From Alteraurantiacibacter buctensis (GTDB taxonomy: Bacteria; Pseudomonadota; Alphaproteobacteria; Sphingomonadales; Sphingomonadaceae): 64,000 bases of DNA. How positions within the stretch are numbered: the first letter of the stretch is position 1; each line of letters opens with the position of its first letter. The stretch is taken from assembly GCF_009827655.1 (NCBI RefSeq), contig NZ_WTYV01000003.1:1-64000 (forward strand), read 5' to 3'. Of this stretch, positions 7,537 to 16,554 are shown piece after piece. The translations under genes were made by a program, and so were the position numbers. The notes below the pieces were generated by a model. That model made no database searches, had not been told where the DNA came from, and saw only the letters and a list, made by a program, of their open reading frames with translations.

Positions 7537-8533
7537 ATGAAGCACATGTACACCAGCCGCTTGGCGCAGGCCTCGCTCATCGCGCTGATGGTGGGTCTGG
7601 CCCAGCCCGTTTGGGCGCAGGATGCGACCGAAGATAGCGGCGACGACGTGATTACCGTCACCGCCCAGTTCCGCGAGCAGCGTCTGCAGGATACACCGCT
7701 GGCGATCACTGCCGTCTCGGCCGAGACAATCGAGGCGCGCAACCAGACGACCATTGCCGACATCGGCCAGTACGTGCCCAACGTGAACCTGTCGCAATCG
7801 ACCGCGATCAACTCCAACTCGCTCAGCGCCTACATCCGCGGTATCGGGCAGGACGATTCCAGCTTCGCGCTGGAACCGGGCGTCGGCATCTACATCGACG
7901 ATGTCTATTACGGCACGACCTTTGGCGCGGTGCTTGACCTGGTTGACCTGGAGCGGGTCGAAGTCCTGCGCGGGCCGCAGGGCACCCTGGCGGGCAAGAA
8001 CTCGCTGGGCGGCGCGGTCAAGCTGTTCACCCAGGTGCCGGACGAGAACGGTGGCGGCTTCCTGGAAGCCACTTATGGCAGCCTTGACCGGATCAGCCTG
8101 CGGGGCAGCGCCGGGGTGACGCTTGGTGAAGGGCTCTATGCCCGCGTCTCGGGCACCTACGATAACCTTCATCACGCTGGACATGGTCGCGCCGTTCACC
8201 AGCGAGTGGAACCTGTCGGCAAGCGCCCAGTACGATGTCGACCTGGGCACTTCAGGCACGCTGTCGCCGCGGTTGGACTGGACCTACCAGTCGAGCTTCT
8301 TCTACGGCTCGGTCAACAATCCGCTCAACCGCATCGACGGGCGGTCGCTGGTCAATGCCCGGCTGGCCTACGAGACGGCCGACGGCAACTGGCAGGTCAG
8401 CGCCAACGTCACCAACCTGTTCGACAAGTTCTACTACGTGGCCGCCAGCGAAAACGCCGCCAACTTCGGCCTGGCCACCGGCGTGGTGGGTCGCCCGCGG
8501 GAATGGTCGCTCAGTATCCGGCGCCGGTTCTGA
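7537..8533 (+). pseudogene. TonB-dependent receptor with internal deletion
   Basis: The 5' part encodes a signal peptide (cleavage near VWAQD), a TonB-box/plug start (DDVITVTAQFREQRLQDTPLAI) and a plug domain with VEVLRGPQGTLAGKNSLGGAV, as far as ARVSGTYD near 8163. The 3' part, in another frame to a stop at 8531-8533, encodes the last strands of a receptor barrel: DMVAPFTSEWNLSASAQYD, ANVTNLFDKFYYVA and a terminal aromatic Phe. The roughly 330 residues carry only the plug and the barrel end, where 750 or more are normal. Most of the barrel is therefore missing and the join is out of frame. It was probably the uptake receptor for the substrate of block A. Confidence 0.85.
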
Positions 8534-8596
8534 CTCCCTTGTCGGGGCTGCCAGGTTCCTCCCCGGCAGCCCCGGCTCCTTCCCGGAGATTGTTCG

Positions 8597-9658
8597 ATGT
8601 ATCCCTTCACCGAAGGCAGCTATGCACCCCGCAATGGCTGGTATGTAGCGGCATTCCGGAACGAGATCGGCGACGACCTGCTCAGCCGCTGGATCCTCAA
8701 CCAGCCGGTCGTGATGTACCGCAAGGACGATGGCACGGCGGTAGCCGTCGAAGGACGCTGCCCGCACCGCCACTTCCCGCTGGGAGCCAGCAAGCGCGTG
8801 GGCGATGCCATCCAGTGCGGCTATCACGGCATCACCTTTGACGCGGCTGGCAAATGCACTTTCGTGCCCAGCCAGGAGAAGATCCCCGGCGTCTACACGA
8901 TCCGCAGTTACCCGCTGGTCGAGCGCGGCCTGTGGGCTTGGATCTGGCCGGGTGATCCGGCCAAGGCTGATGAAAGCCTGATCCCCACGCTGGCGGAAAT
9001 CGGGTTTGAGATCGAGGGCATCTACGCCAAGCCATTCTATGCGCACGATGTCGATGGCCGCTATCAGCTGCTGAACGACAACCTGCTCGACCTGAGCCAC
9101 CTGGGCTACCTCCACGGCACCAGCATCGGCACCACCGACGATGCCGCAACGCCGGAAGAGCGCGACGTGACCGATCGCCGTGTCAGCAGCCGGCGGGTCA
9201 TGCGTAACACGCCGCCCACCCCGGCGGTCAGGGCCAAACACGCCATCGAAGGTCTGGTTGACCGGGTTTCGGGCATGGAATTCTACTTTCCCGGCTTCCA
9301 CGCGGGGATTGGCGAGGTGCGCCTGCCCGAAGGTCATGAGCGGGCCGGTGAACTGATCAACTTTTCACGCGTGTGGCACGCGGTGACCCCGGCCAAGACA
9401 TTCACCACCAACTATTTCTTCGCCATGGGTTCGACCGACCGTCAGGGCGTGGACGATATGGTCGAATACCTGAAACCGGTCCTCGCCGAAGACATGTTCG
9501 CCACAGTTGAGATCGAGAAGATCGTCCAGACGCTCGACGACCTGCCGCCCGAACTAATGCTCAAGAGCGACGGCACGGCCGTGCTGGGTAGGAGGATTCT
9601 TCAGCGGATGATGGACCGCGAGCGGGAAGAGGCGCGCCTGGCGCGCTCCACGCCATGA
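8597..9658 (+). CDS. Rieske non-heme iron oxygenase (VanA/DMO type)
   Basis: Oxygenase subunit (353 residues) of the vanillate/dicamba O-demethylase type, single alpha subunit without a beta partner. The Rieske [2Fe-2S] ligands are C55-H57 and C74-H77 (RCPHRHF, CGYHGITF). The mononuclear iron site is the NDNLLDLSHLGYLHG motif near residue 160. A GGAGAT ribosome site precedes the ATG. The stop overlaps the start of the next Rieske gene (ATGA), so the two are translationally coupled. Such enzymes hydroxylate a methoxy carbon, releasing formaldehyde, and need an external ferredoxin and reductase; a pair is encoded at 61.4-63.0 kb. Its N-terminus (YPFTEGSY) is like that of the Rieske gene at 45979. 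Confidence 0.88.
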   Translation: MYPFTEGSYAPRNGWYVAAFRNEIGDDLLSRWILNQPVVMYRKDDGTAVAVEGRCPHRHFPLGASKRVGDAIQCGYHGITFDAAGKCTFVPSQEKIPGVYTIRSYPLVERGLWAWIWPGDPAKADESLIPTLAEIGFEIEGIYAKPFYAHDVDGRYQLLNDNLLDLSHLGYLHGTSIGTTDDAATPEERDVTDRRVSSRRVMRNTPPTPAVRAKHAIEGLVDRVSGMEFYFPGFHAGIGEVRLPEGHERAGELINFSRVWHAVTPAKTFTTNYFFAMGSTDRQGVDDMVEYLKPVLAEDMFATVEIEKIVQTLDDLPPELMLKSDGTAVLGRRILQRMMDREREEARLARSTP

Positions 9659-10707
9659 TTGGGAGCCAGAATATGTACACACGCAATGCCTGGTACGTCG
9701 CTGGCTGGAGCAGCGATCTCGAGCCAGGCAAGCCGTTCGCGATCAGGATCCTGGGCGAACCCATCGTGATCTACCGCGCAGTGGGCAGCGACCGCCTGGT
9801 GGCGCTGGAAGATCGCTGTGTCCACCGGCTGGCTCCGCTTTCGCTTGGCCGCTGCGAAGGGGAGAACCTGCGCTGCATGTATCACGGCCTGCTGTTCGGG
9901 CCCGATGGCGTGACGCGGGAAATTCCCGGCCAGGACCTGATCCCGCCCAAGGCCCGCGTCAGGGCCTATCCCGTTGTTGAGCGGGCCAGCTGGCTGTGGG
10001 TGTGGCTCGGCGATGCCGACAAGGCTGACGAGGCGCTGATCCCGCCCTCGATCGGCCCTGATCATCCGGACTACATCATGGGCCAGGGGTTCCTCGACTA
10101 TGACGCCGAGGCCCGACTGATCAACGATAACCTGCTCGATTTCAGCCACCTGACCTATGTCCATGCCGCCAGCTTCGAAGCCGGTGACCAGTTCGCCCAC
10201 AGCCTGCCGAAGATCGAGACGCTGGATCGCGGCATCCGCTACTCACGCTGGGCACCCAATGCGCGGGGGCCGGTGGGCCGCCGGTCGGAAGATCTGCTCG
10301 ACAACTACATGAGCTACGAGTTCCTGGTGCCGGGCGTACTGCTGATGTGGAGCGGCGGCTTTCCGGCGGGCACTGCCGAAGCTTGCGCTTTCGGGCCACC
10401 CGATCGTTCGCAGGCCTGCGCCAACGTGACCTTCACCAGCCAGGCAGTCACGCCCATGACGGACGGGACCGCGCGCTACTTCTTCTGCTGGGGTCCCCAC
10501 CGCGACCATGGCGATGAGAAGCTGCGTGACCTGCTCATCAATCTCGCCCTGCAGGCCTTCAATGAGGACAAGGTGATGATCGAAGCGCAGCACAAGATCA
10601 TCGCCCTGACGCCAAACCCAACCGTGATGCCGACGGCGCACGATCGGCCGGTCACGATCTTCAACCGGATGGTTGAGCGGATGGCAAAAGATCAGAGTAC
10701 TGGTTGA
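9655..10707 (+). CDS. Rieske non-heme iron oxygenase (VanA type)
   Basis: Second Rieske oxygenase of block A (350 residues). Cluster ligands are C55-H57 (RCVHRLA) and C74-H77 (CMYHGLL); the iron site is NDNLLDFSHLTYVHA. The ATG at 9655 overlaps the upstream stop. An alternative ATG at 9673 (MYTRNAWYVAGW) has a GGGA ribosome site and matches the usual length of the family. The two adjacent oxygenases differ throughout, so this is not a recent duplication; they may act on different methoxy positions or on successive intermediates. The gene ends 105 bp before the convergent serine recombinase, which marks the right edge of block A. Confidence 0.87.
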   Translation: MIGSQNMYTRNAWYVAGWSSDLEPGKPFAIRILGEPIVIYRAVGSDRLVALEDRCVHRLAPLSLGRCEGENLRCMYHGLLFGPDGVTREIPGQDLIPPKARVRAYPVVERASWLWVWLGDADKADEALIPPSIGPDHPDYIMGQGFLDYDAEARLINDNLLDFSHLTYVHAASFEAGDQFAHSLPKIETLDRGIRYSRWAPNARGPVGRRSEDLLDNYMSYEFLVPGVLLMWSGGFPAGTAEACAFGPPDRSQACANVTFTSQAVTPMTDGTARYFFCWGPHRDHGDEKLRDLLINLALQAFNEDKVMIEAQHKIIALTPNPTVMPTAHDRPVTIFNRMVERMAKDQSTG

Positions 10708-10811
10708 AGTGCGGTTTGGTTGCGTCGAATGGCAGCATTTGCGAAATCTCGCTCGCAAGCTGACTGTCTACTATCGGCCCAATCGGGGACGCTGCCTAAG
10801 CCTAGAGTTCA

Positions 10812-12599
10812 TCACTTGGGCCCTTCTGGCCACATGCCTCGCTGAAAAAGATTGCGAGGGGTGAAGTCTCGTTTTGGGGAGGGGAACCCAAGCAGTTTGC
10901 GCTGCAGTGGCCAGTCCATCGGCAGGTTAGCCTTGATAAGCGTACTGGCATCCAATTGAGCCGGCTGAGATCCGTCGATGATTGCGGTTGTGATATCTGG
11001 GGCAAGGTAGTTCAATCGAATGAGGCGCGAGAAAAAGCCGGGCCGGCATTCCATTCTGTGAGCGAGCTGTGCGAGCGTCTCGTCCCTTCGGCATTCCAGT
11101 AGTTCCTGCGCCTTGCGCGCGCGTTTCAGCAGGGCCAGCAATTTTGGGTCGGGCTTTTCTCTCGCTTCAGAATCGCTGGGAGTAACATTTAGAACCGGCC
11201 ATCGCTCAGCGGAAATGGCGCAGACCGGCACATGGAGCTCAAACCTGGCGCTGCTGCATGGCCAATCCGCTGGCCTGCCGCGAAATGCATCCTTGCCAAT
11301 CCACTGAAGGAAGCGCTGCAATTCGATCGATCGGAAGGCTATCGAGAGGCTCTCCTCGCCGATCTCGATCCGCTCGACGAGAGCCTGGATAGCCTCCTCC
11401 ATGCATTCTCTCGGGATGTTGCCCAGCATTTCTGCGGCTTGGCCTCCCTTCGCCGCGAGCCCATCCAGATCGGAACCATAGAGGCCAAGGCTCTTCAGAG
11501 CTTCACGCAACTTGCCGCGATCAGCAAGGAAAGTCTGGATCGCGGCAGTCACCAGGCTTTCCAAACGGTCGGCATTGCTGCGATCGGCGCGGCGGAACTC
11601 GGCATGCGACCACATCGCATTGCTGGAGGCATAGCAGTAGTACGGCTTGCCTCTATGCCAGTCGACTTCAAGGTACATGTGCCGGCCAAGGTCGTCCCAT
11701 AGAAGCCCAGCAAGGAAATGATCGGTATCCTTGGCGTGCGGCCGTCGCTTGGCTCTTTCGGCGCTCAATTCTTGCGCCGCATCCCACGTTTCGCGAGAGA
11801 TGATCGGCGGGTGCTGACCGGGATAGGTCCGGTCGTGCCCCCTGATCTCACCGACGTAGATCGGGTTGCGCAGCACGTTGTAGACCAGCCCTGCGCAGAT
11901 CTGGGTGCCGCCGCGCTGGGCTCCTCGCTTGGTGTATTTTACCGTACTCTTCAGCCCCGCCTCGCGGACCGCTGTCATGACCGACGTGTAGCGGCGTGAT
12001 CGCAGAAACTCGGCGAATATGAAGCGGACAATGGCTGCCTCCTCCTCGACGATGCTTAAGCCGTCAGATGTGTAGTCATAGCCGAACGGAGCCGTCCCGC
12101 CGTGTATCTTGCCATGGCGCTTGCGTGTGCGGATGCTGTCGCGCACCCGTTCAGAGATGAGCTCGCGCTCGAATTGTGAGAACGTCAGCAGGATATTGAG
12201 GATCATCCGGCCCATGCTGTCCGAGGTGTCGAAAGCCTGCGAGATCGACACAAGGGCAATGCCACGCCGGTCGAAGATCTCGATCAAGCGGACGAAATCG
12301 AGCAGGCTGCGAGTCAGTCGGTCGATCTTGTAGACCACAACCGCATCGACAAGCCCTGCCTCAATGTCGTGCATCAGCCGGGCAAGCGCAGGGCGCTCCA
12401 GGCCGCTGCCCGAGTGTCCGCCGTCGTCGTATTGCTGGGTGACCTCAGCCCATCCGCGATAGCGCTGGCTGGCGATGTAGGCGGTGCAGATTTCTCGCTG
12501 GGTGACGAGTGAGTTTATGTCCCGGTCGAGCAGATGATTGGTGCTCTTTCTCGTATAGATGGCGCACCGCTTCAGAGAGAGATTGGGTTCCTCGGGCAT
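10812..12599 (-). CDS. large serine recombinase
   Basis: A resolvase/invertase-family large serine recombinase (595 residues) of the kind that integrates and excises mobile elements. The N-terminal catalytic domain starts CAIYTRKST, with the nucleophilic Ser in the IYTRKS region, then QYDDGGHSGSGLERPAL, AVVVYKIDRLTR and FSQFERELISERV. The recombinase domain with HGGTAPFGYDY follows, and then a C-terminal DNA-binding region. The zinc-ribbon cysteines common in the family are not obvious. The ATG at 12599 is preferred because GAGGAG lies just upstream; in-frame ATGs at 12620 and 12629 lack one. It lies between block A and the ICE-type accessory genes, so it may belong to a different element from the P4 integrase. 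Confidence 0.92.
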   Translation of the reverse strand: MPEEPNLSLKRCAIYTRKSTNHLLDRDINSLVTQREICTAYIASQRYRGWAEVTQQYDDGGHSGSGLERPALARLMHDIEAGLVDAVVVYKIDRLTRSLLDFVRLIEIFDRRGIALVSISQAFDTSDSMGRMILNILLTFSQFERELISERVRDSIRTRKRHGKIHGGTAPFGYDYTSDGLSIVEEEAAIVRFIFAEFLRSRRYTSVMTAVREAGLKSTVKYTKRGAQRGGTQICAGLVYNVLRNPIYVGEIRGHDRTYPGQHPPIISRETWDAAQELSAERAKRRPHAKDTDHFLAGLLWDDLGRHMYLEVDWHRGKPYYCYASSNAMWSHAEFRRADRSNADRLESLVTAAIQTFLADRGKLREALKSLGLYGSDLDGLAAKGGQAAEMLGNIPRECMEEAIQALVERIEIGEESLSIAFRSIELQRFLQWIGKDAFRGRPADWPCSSARFELHVPVCAISAERWPVLNVTPSDSEAREKPDPKLLALLKRARKAQELLECRRDETLAQLAHRMECRPGFFSRLIRLNYLAPDITTAIIDGSQPAQLDASTLIKANLPMDWPLQRKLLGFPSPKRDFTPRNLFQRGMWPEGPK

Positions 12600-12661
12600 C
12601 GAACGCTCCTCGATGGTCATTGGCTCCATCGATCACGCTACCATCAGGCGCTCCGCAACGG

Positions 12662-12898
12662 TTAGTGGCGCTTTTCCTTGGCGTTTTGCAGCTTTTCCCA
12701 TTGGCGCTGGACGTTGCGCCAAAGGTCAACCCCGTCGAGATCGCCTTCAGACAGAAGCCGATCTTGCTGGGTGGCAATGTGGAACCAGCCGTTTTCTCCG
12801 TGCACCCGGTCGACCCACAGGGCCATACCCCAGATCTCTTGGTCTCGGCTCAAGTTGAGGCGGCGCTCATCATCGTCCACTTGAGACTCCTTAATCAT
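12662..12898 (-). CDS. small DUF6961-like protein
   Basis: A 78-residue acidic/basic protein with LSRDQEIWGMALWVDRVHG and DGVDLWRNVQRQWEKL, a pattern I associate with the DUF6961 proteins common on sphingomonad plasmids and integrative elements. Function unknown. It lies just upstream of the serine recombinase on the same strand (62 bp apart) and divergent from the thermonuclease gene, so it could be co-transcribed with the recombinase. Confidence 0.65.
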   Translation of the reverse strand: MIKESQVDDDERRLNLSRDQEIWGMALWVDRVHGENGWFHIATQQDRLLSEGDLDGVDLWRNVQRQWEKLQNAKEKRH

Positions 12899-12970
12899 TC
12901 GACTGAATACTGCACTTGGATGGCAAAGTGTGGCATCTTCCCAATGTCGTCGATCACTTAGGCAGCAATT

Positions 12971-13522
12971 ATGGCACGACGAAAGAGTGAAGCAGCAGTG
13001 CCTATCAAGCTGGGCCGGGTGTACCGCGCCAATGAGAAGGCGCGAGTGCGGACGAAGCGGCTGCGCACGCTCGTCATGCTCGCAGGTGGTGTCGGGTTCG
13101 GAGCCCTGCTGGGGCTGGTGGCGATTAGCGACTTCGGGCCGTTTGGTTCGGGAAATGTTGCGCAAGCTGCGGAGGCAGGTCCTGACTTCGCAATTTGCGG
13201 GATGGTTCGTCGAACCTGTGTCGTCGATGGCGATACGTTCTGGCTTGAAGGGGTAAAGATCCGCATCGCCGACATCGATACGCCCGAGATTTCGGAACCG
13301 CGCTGTGACGCCGAATATGCCCTTGGCATCCGTGCGCGCGACCGTCTGCGAGATCTCCTCAACGAAGGGCCATTTGCGCTGGAACCGGTCGGGACGCGCG
13401 ATGAAGACCAGTACGGTCGTAAGCTCCGTGTTGTTATTAGAGAGGGCAATTCGCTTGGCGACAGGCTGGTCGCCGAAGGTCCGGCGCGGACATGGACCGG
13501 AAGGCGTGAACCATGGTGCTGA
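12971..13522 (+). CDS. membrane-anchored thermonuclease (TNase-like)
   Basis: Staphylococcal-nuclease-fold protein (183 residues) with a basic N-terminus, one membrane or signal segment (about 31-53) and the nuclease core: VVDGDTFWLEGVKIRIADIDTPE (about 84-106), EYALGIRARDRLRDLL, and a DEDQYGRKLRVV motif carrying the second catalytic Arg. Such nucleases are frequent on sphingomonad plasmids and ICEs and may act on DNA in the periplasm. The following gene encodes an excalibur-type domain, often found fused to TNase domains, so the two probably work as a pair. Confidence 0.85.
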   Translation: MARRKSEAAVPIKLGRVYRANEKARVRTKRLRTLVMLAGGVGFGALLGLVAISDFGPFGSGNVAQAAEAGPDFAICGMVRRTCVVDGDTFWLEGVKIRIADIDTPEISEPRCDAEYALGIRARDRLRDLLNEGPFALEPVGTRDEDQYGRKLRVVIREGNSLGDRLVAEGPARTWTGRREPWC

Positions 13523-13547
13523 TCGCCTTCTCTGCGGGACAATTCTC

Positions 13548-13922
13548 ATGACTGAGGGCACTCCAGACCCCTCAAAGGATGACAAGCCAGATCGTCTTTT
13601 GCTGGCTGAAGGCTATACTTGGATTGGCCTTCTCATCTTAGGTGCTATTGCCACGGTCGCATTCTGGGTTGTGCCGGCCTTTGCGCACCCCGGAGGGCTT
13701 GCTGCGGATGGTTGCCATATGGATCGCAGTGCCGGTGTCCGGCATTGCCACAGGGGGCCGAGCGCGGGAGCAACCCCGGTTCCCGAGCGTGGTGGTGGCC
13801 GCGATGTCTACTATCCAAACTGTGCCGCCGCGCGTGCGGCTGGTGCGGCGCCGGTCAGGGTCGGCCAACCAGGCTATGGGCGCCACCTTGACCGCGACGG
13901 TGACGGAGTGGGCTGCGAGTAG
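13548..13922 (+). CDS. membrane protein with YHYH-like and excalibur domains
   Basis: A 124-residue protein with an N-terminal membrane segment (WIGLLILGAIATVAFWVVPAFA), then a small His/Cys region (GGLAADGCHMDRSAGVRHCHRG) and a C-terminal excalibur calcium-binding motif (YYPNCAAARAAGAAPV...HLDRDGDGVGCE). Excalibur domains bind calcium through DxDxDGxxCE, seen complete here. It starts 25 bp after the thermonuclease stop and is probably co-transcribed. The ATG at 13548 was chosen because upstream frame sequence overlaps the nuclease gene. Confidence 0.75.
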   Translation: MTEGTPDPSKDDKPDRLLLAEGYTWIGLLILGAIATVAFWVVPAFAHPGGLAADGCHMDRSAGVRHCHRGPSAGATPVPERGGGRDVYYPNCAAARAAGAAPVRVGQPGYGRHLDRDGDGVGCE

Positions 13923-14113
13923 CTGGCCAAGTCCTCATCGAGGGGGCTCGTGACTCTGCATTTCCAGAAATTGGTGCGAACACGAATTGCAATGCCACCA
14001 AGTTGCCGTAGTCTATTTTGGAAGTTGGATGGTTGGTTCTGCCAATACCATCGGGCCAGCAAGAGCAGGGGAGGGGTGAGGCCATGGAAAATTGAGACAC
14101 CAACAACAGCGAA

Positions 14114-14521
14114 ATGCTGATCACGCTGACCGCTGACATCATTACCGCGCATGTGGTCAACAACGAGGTCGATGGATCGGCGCTGCCTGGCCTGATTTCC
14201 AGTGTCTATGGCGCTCTGGCGGGCTTGGGAACTCCAGCTGTAGTGGAGCAAAAGCCGGAACCCGCTGTCTCGATCCGCGCTTCGGTCAAGGCCGACCACA
14301 TCGTTTGCCTCGAGTGCGGGCAGAAGATGAAGATGTTGAAGCGCCACCTCTCGACCGATCACGGTCTGTCGCCGGACGAGTACAAGGAGCGGTTTGGCCT
14401 GTCGGCAGATTATCCGCTGGTTGCCCCCGACTATGCCCAGAAGCGGCGTGAACTGGCCAAGAAGATCGGCCTTGGCCGCAAGCCAGGGCAACGTCCCGGT
14501 CGACGCAAAAAGAAGCCTTGA
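14114..14521 (+). CDS. MucR/Ros-family zinc-finger regulator
   Basis: A MucR/Ros transcriptional regulator (135 residues), a zinc-finger DNA-binding protein that typically silences AT-rich or horizontally acquired promoters in alphaproteobacteria. The family core is clear: ELTADI-like start (LTADIITAHVVNN), the zinc finger CLECGQKMKMLKRHLSTDH (about 64-82), and YKERFGLSADYPLVAPDYA with a basic tail. The ATG at 14114 has no ribosome site. A strong GGGGAGGGG site precedes an ATG at 14084, which opens the same frame but meets TGA at its fourth codon. The sequence may carry a nonsense change (TGG to TGA) in the original leader, with lower expression from the internal ATG. Confidence 0.87.
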   Translation: MLITLTADIITAHVVNNEVDGSALPGLISSVYGALAGLGTPAVVEQKPEPAVSIRASVKADHIVCLECGQKMKMLKRHLSTDHGLSPDEYKERFGLSADYPLVAPDYAQKRRELAKKIGLGRKPGQRPGRRKKKP

Positions 14522-14806
14522 GAGCAAGACAGACCCATTCGCCAGGATTTCTCAGGCTTCTCTGCCGATGGTCGCCCGGATCATACTAGGACAGCGGCTA
14601 CTTCGTTCGTTCGACTAGGGATCAAAAAATTCAAGCGTGGCGCGGAAAAATTGCGCAGCGGAATAGCCTACTATTCCGTACTCGATCGAGCAGTCCAATA
14701 AGGGCGGTCGTGCCCGCTGATGTCTCAGCATTACCGCCAGAATTTTTGGCGGAAATTATCGAAGTCTAAAGTGTTGATCGTCTCTCCAGCAAGAAGACCG
14801 ATTTTC

Positions 14807-14832
14807 GGTAGTGGGTCAGTCTGAAATTTCAG
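14807..14832. repeat. left terminal inverted repeat of the IS1-type transposon
   Basis: It starts GGTAGTGGGTCAGTCTGAAA and pairs with 18590-18615 at 23 of 26 positions. The stop codon of the NYN gene (14829-14831) lies inside the repeat. The target duplication CGATTTTC abuts it at 14799-14806. Confidence 0.88.
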
Positions 14833-15458
14833 GATAGAACAAAGTCGGCGTGCGCCTTCAATTCGCGCCGTGCGCTGGCGTGGCCGAGAGTGCAAAGCAT
14901 CACTTTTACCCCTTCACGCCGCACGAACTTGAACGCTGGAACGAAGTCACTGTCGCCAGTTACCACGACAACGGCGCGCACCATATCGCGCAGCGCCAGC
15001 CGGGCCATGTCGAGACCGATCCTAATGTCGACCCCCTTTTGGTTGATGTCCAACAGGAAGTCATCATCTACAAGAGGACGCGGCTCTGCCTTAATTTGCT
15101 GCACGGAGCGGGGCTTCAATTTCCATTGCTGCGGAGTCAGTCGCGTTTCGCCCATGCGCAGAGCGAAGCCTGGCTTCAACTCAAGTTGATCATAAAGGCT
15201 TTGCGCGTGCTTCGCCCTTTCGGTGACTGCCAGATTGTAGCGCTCACCGCTCACGGGCTGATTAAGCGATTCCAGCGAAGGCGGAGCATCATAAAAGTAG
15301 GTTCTTAGCAACTCATAGTGCCGCAACTCAGCGTGCGCGCTAATCTCGCCGCAAAGCGCGACAATATCGTCAGCGGTAGCTGGCTGTTTGAGCTTTTGCT
15401 GGAGCTTCTTTGTTACGAAGCCACCGTCGAGCAATATGGCGTAGCGAGCTAGGAACAT
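14829..15458 (-). CDS. NYN-domain (PIN-like) protein, transposon passenger
   Basis: A 209-residue NYN/LabA-like PIN-fold protein; relatives are RNases or RNA-processing factors and occur in defence and toxin contexts. The acidic active-site motifs are visible: AILLDGGFV near the N-terminus (Asp about residue 11), DINQKGVDIRIGLDMARLA in the middle and VVVTGDSDFVPAFKFVR (GDSD) near residue 170. The ATG at 15458 has a GGAG ribosome site; an in-frame ATG 30 bases earlier does not. It is the last gene of the transposon, its stop lying within the terminal repeat. It probably acts on RNA, but no partner is known. Confidence 0.82.
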   Translation of the reverse strand: MFLARYAILLDGGFVTKKLQQKLKQPATADDIVALCGEISAHAELRHYELLRTYFYDAPPSLESLNQPVSGERYNLAVTERAKHAQSLYDQLELKPGFALRMGETRLTPQQWKLKPRSVQQIKAEPRPLVDDDFLLDINQKGVDIRIGLDMARLALRDMVRAVVVVTGDSDFVPAFKFVRREGVKVMLCTLGHASARRELKAHADFVLS

Positions 15459-15625
15459 AAAAAACTCGGAGCCAGCCGACCCAAGCACCGCTTACTGCGG
15501 AACATAGAGGATCGACTGGCTCGCTGGTTTATCCCTTTGGCCGTAGCGCGGCCTTGATCGGTCACTACGATTCAAGCCTTATGAAGTCAATAACATTGGC
15601 TTCCTTAATGGTTCCCATATGGCGA

Positions 15626-16513
15626 TTAAGCGCGCTTTTTGTAGGGGCCGCGAGAGCGAGGCTGGCTCGCCTCATCCGCTTCGATCAACGCAACAATGTC
15701 GCCAATCTCCCAAAGCCGATCAGCAACACCAGCTGCCATAGCAGGGGTCACGCGGAGCGTCTTATGGATACGGATGAAGTTGTAATACATCATATGCAGC
15801 GCAACCGCGTGCGCGTGGTTCTCCACCTTCTTTGAAAACGCATTGGTCAGGCGTGTGAAGCGGCGCATGTGCATACGCATGGTGAGGTTCTGCCGCTCGA
15901 CGTAGCTAGTCGAAACGTGCGCCTCATCGGGCTTGCCCTCAACGGTGCGCTTGCGAATGCCAGTGCATTCAGCGGGGCTGTAGCGGACCTCAGTCCCCTT
16001 GCCGCCCACAGAGCCATACAGCTTCACCAGCTGTGCATAGTCAACATCAGCACCAAACGCGCCTTCAACGGCTTCAAGGTAGGCACGGTGGCCATCGCTG
16101 GTGAGTTGAACGCGGGTTGCAAGGCGCGATGCCAGATCATCGATAAACCAGTTGGCATATTCGCTGTCACGGCCACCAACGAGATACGAAACGATCAGCT
16201 TGCTATCAGCGTCAATCGCGGTCCACGTCCAGGTATCACCAGCGGCTTCCGGTGCGGCCTTGGCGGTCGCGACATTCTTTTGCTTGGCATAGGTGAACGA
16301 CCAAATCTCATCGACCTGAACGCGCGCGGCCTTCACGTTACGGACGTTGGCATCGTGATAGGCAGCGCAAACCTTCCCAGCATCCACCAGCAGCTTGGCG
16401 ACTGTGTTCTTGCTTGCACCCGTCATACGGGTGATCGCACGGATGCTCATCCCCTCGCAAAGCATGTGGAGGATTTGAGCACGGTCTTTAGGGGCAAGCT
16501 TTCTCATGTCCAT
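15626..16513 (-). CDS. IS1-family-like DDE transposase
   Basis: A 295-residue transposase with an N-terminal helix-turn-helix ([32 protein letters not shown], about residues 11-43) and an IS1-type DDE domain. The first acidic residue is in QVDEIWSF (about 66-73), the second in LTSDGHRAY (about 136), and the final Glu in [19 protein letters not shown], which parallels the InsB motif ERHNLNLRQHLARL. The C-terminus carries [19 protein letters not shown]. Unlike classic IS1, it is encoded in one continuous frame without programmed frameshifting. It lies between the NYN and XRE-ImmA genes and is the only transposase able to recognise the ends at 14807 and 18615. Confidence 0.88.
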   Translation of the reverse strand: MDMRKLAPKDRAQILHMLCEGMSIRAITRMTGASKNTVAKLLVDAGKVCAAYHDANVRNVKAARVQVDEIWSFTYAKQKNVATAKAAPEAAGDTWTWTAIDADSKLIVSYLVGGRDSEYANWFIDDLASRLATRVQLTSDGHRAYLEAVEGAFGADVDYAQLVKLYGSVGGKGTEVRYSPAECTGIRKRTVEGKPDEAHVSTSYVERQNLTMRMHMRRFTRLTNAFSKKVENHAHAVALHMMYYNFIRIHKTLRVTPAMAAGVADRLWEIGDIVALIEADEASQPRSRGPYKKRA

Positions 16514-16554
16514 TTTATATGGACCTTTATGCTTAGCGTCAAGGAAAAAGGATA

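Noticed and set aside
7522..8259. Minus-strand frame opposite the TonB receptor
   Set aside because: It mirrors the receptor codons and has no recognisable domain.
15609..16525. The transposase gene as a smaller IS with GGT-CCATAT-like ends
   Set aside because: The short matches are weak and unpaired; the 26-bp repeats with target duplication at 14807 and 18615 explain the boundaries better.
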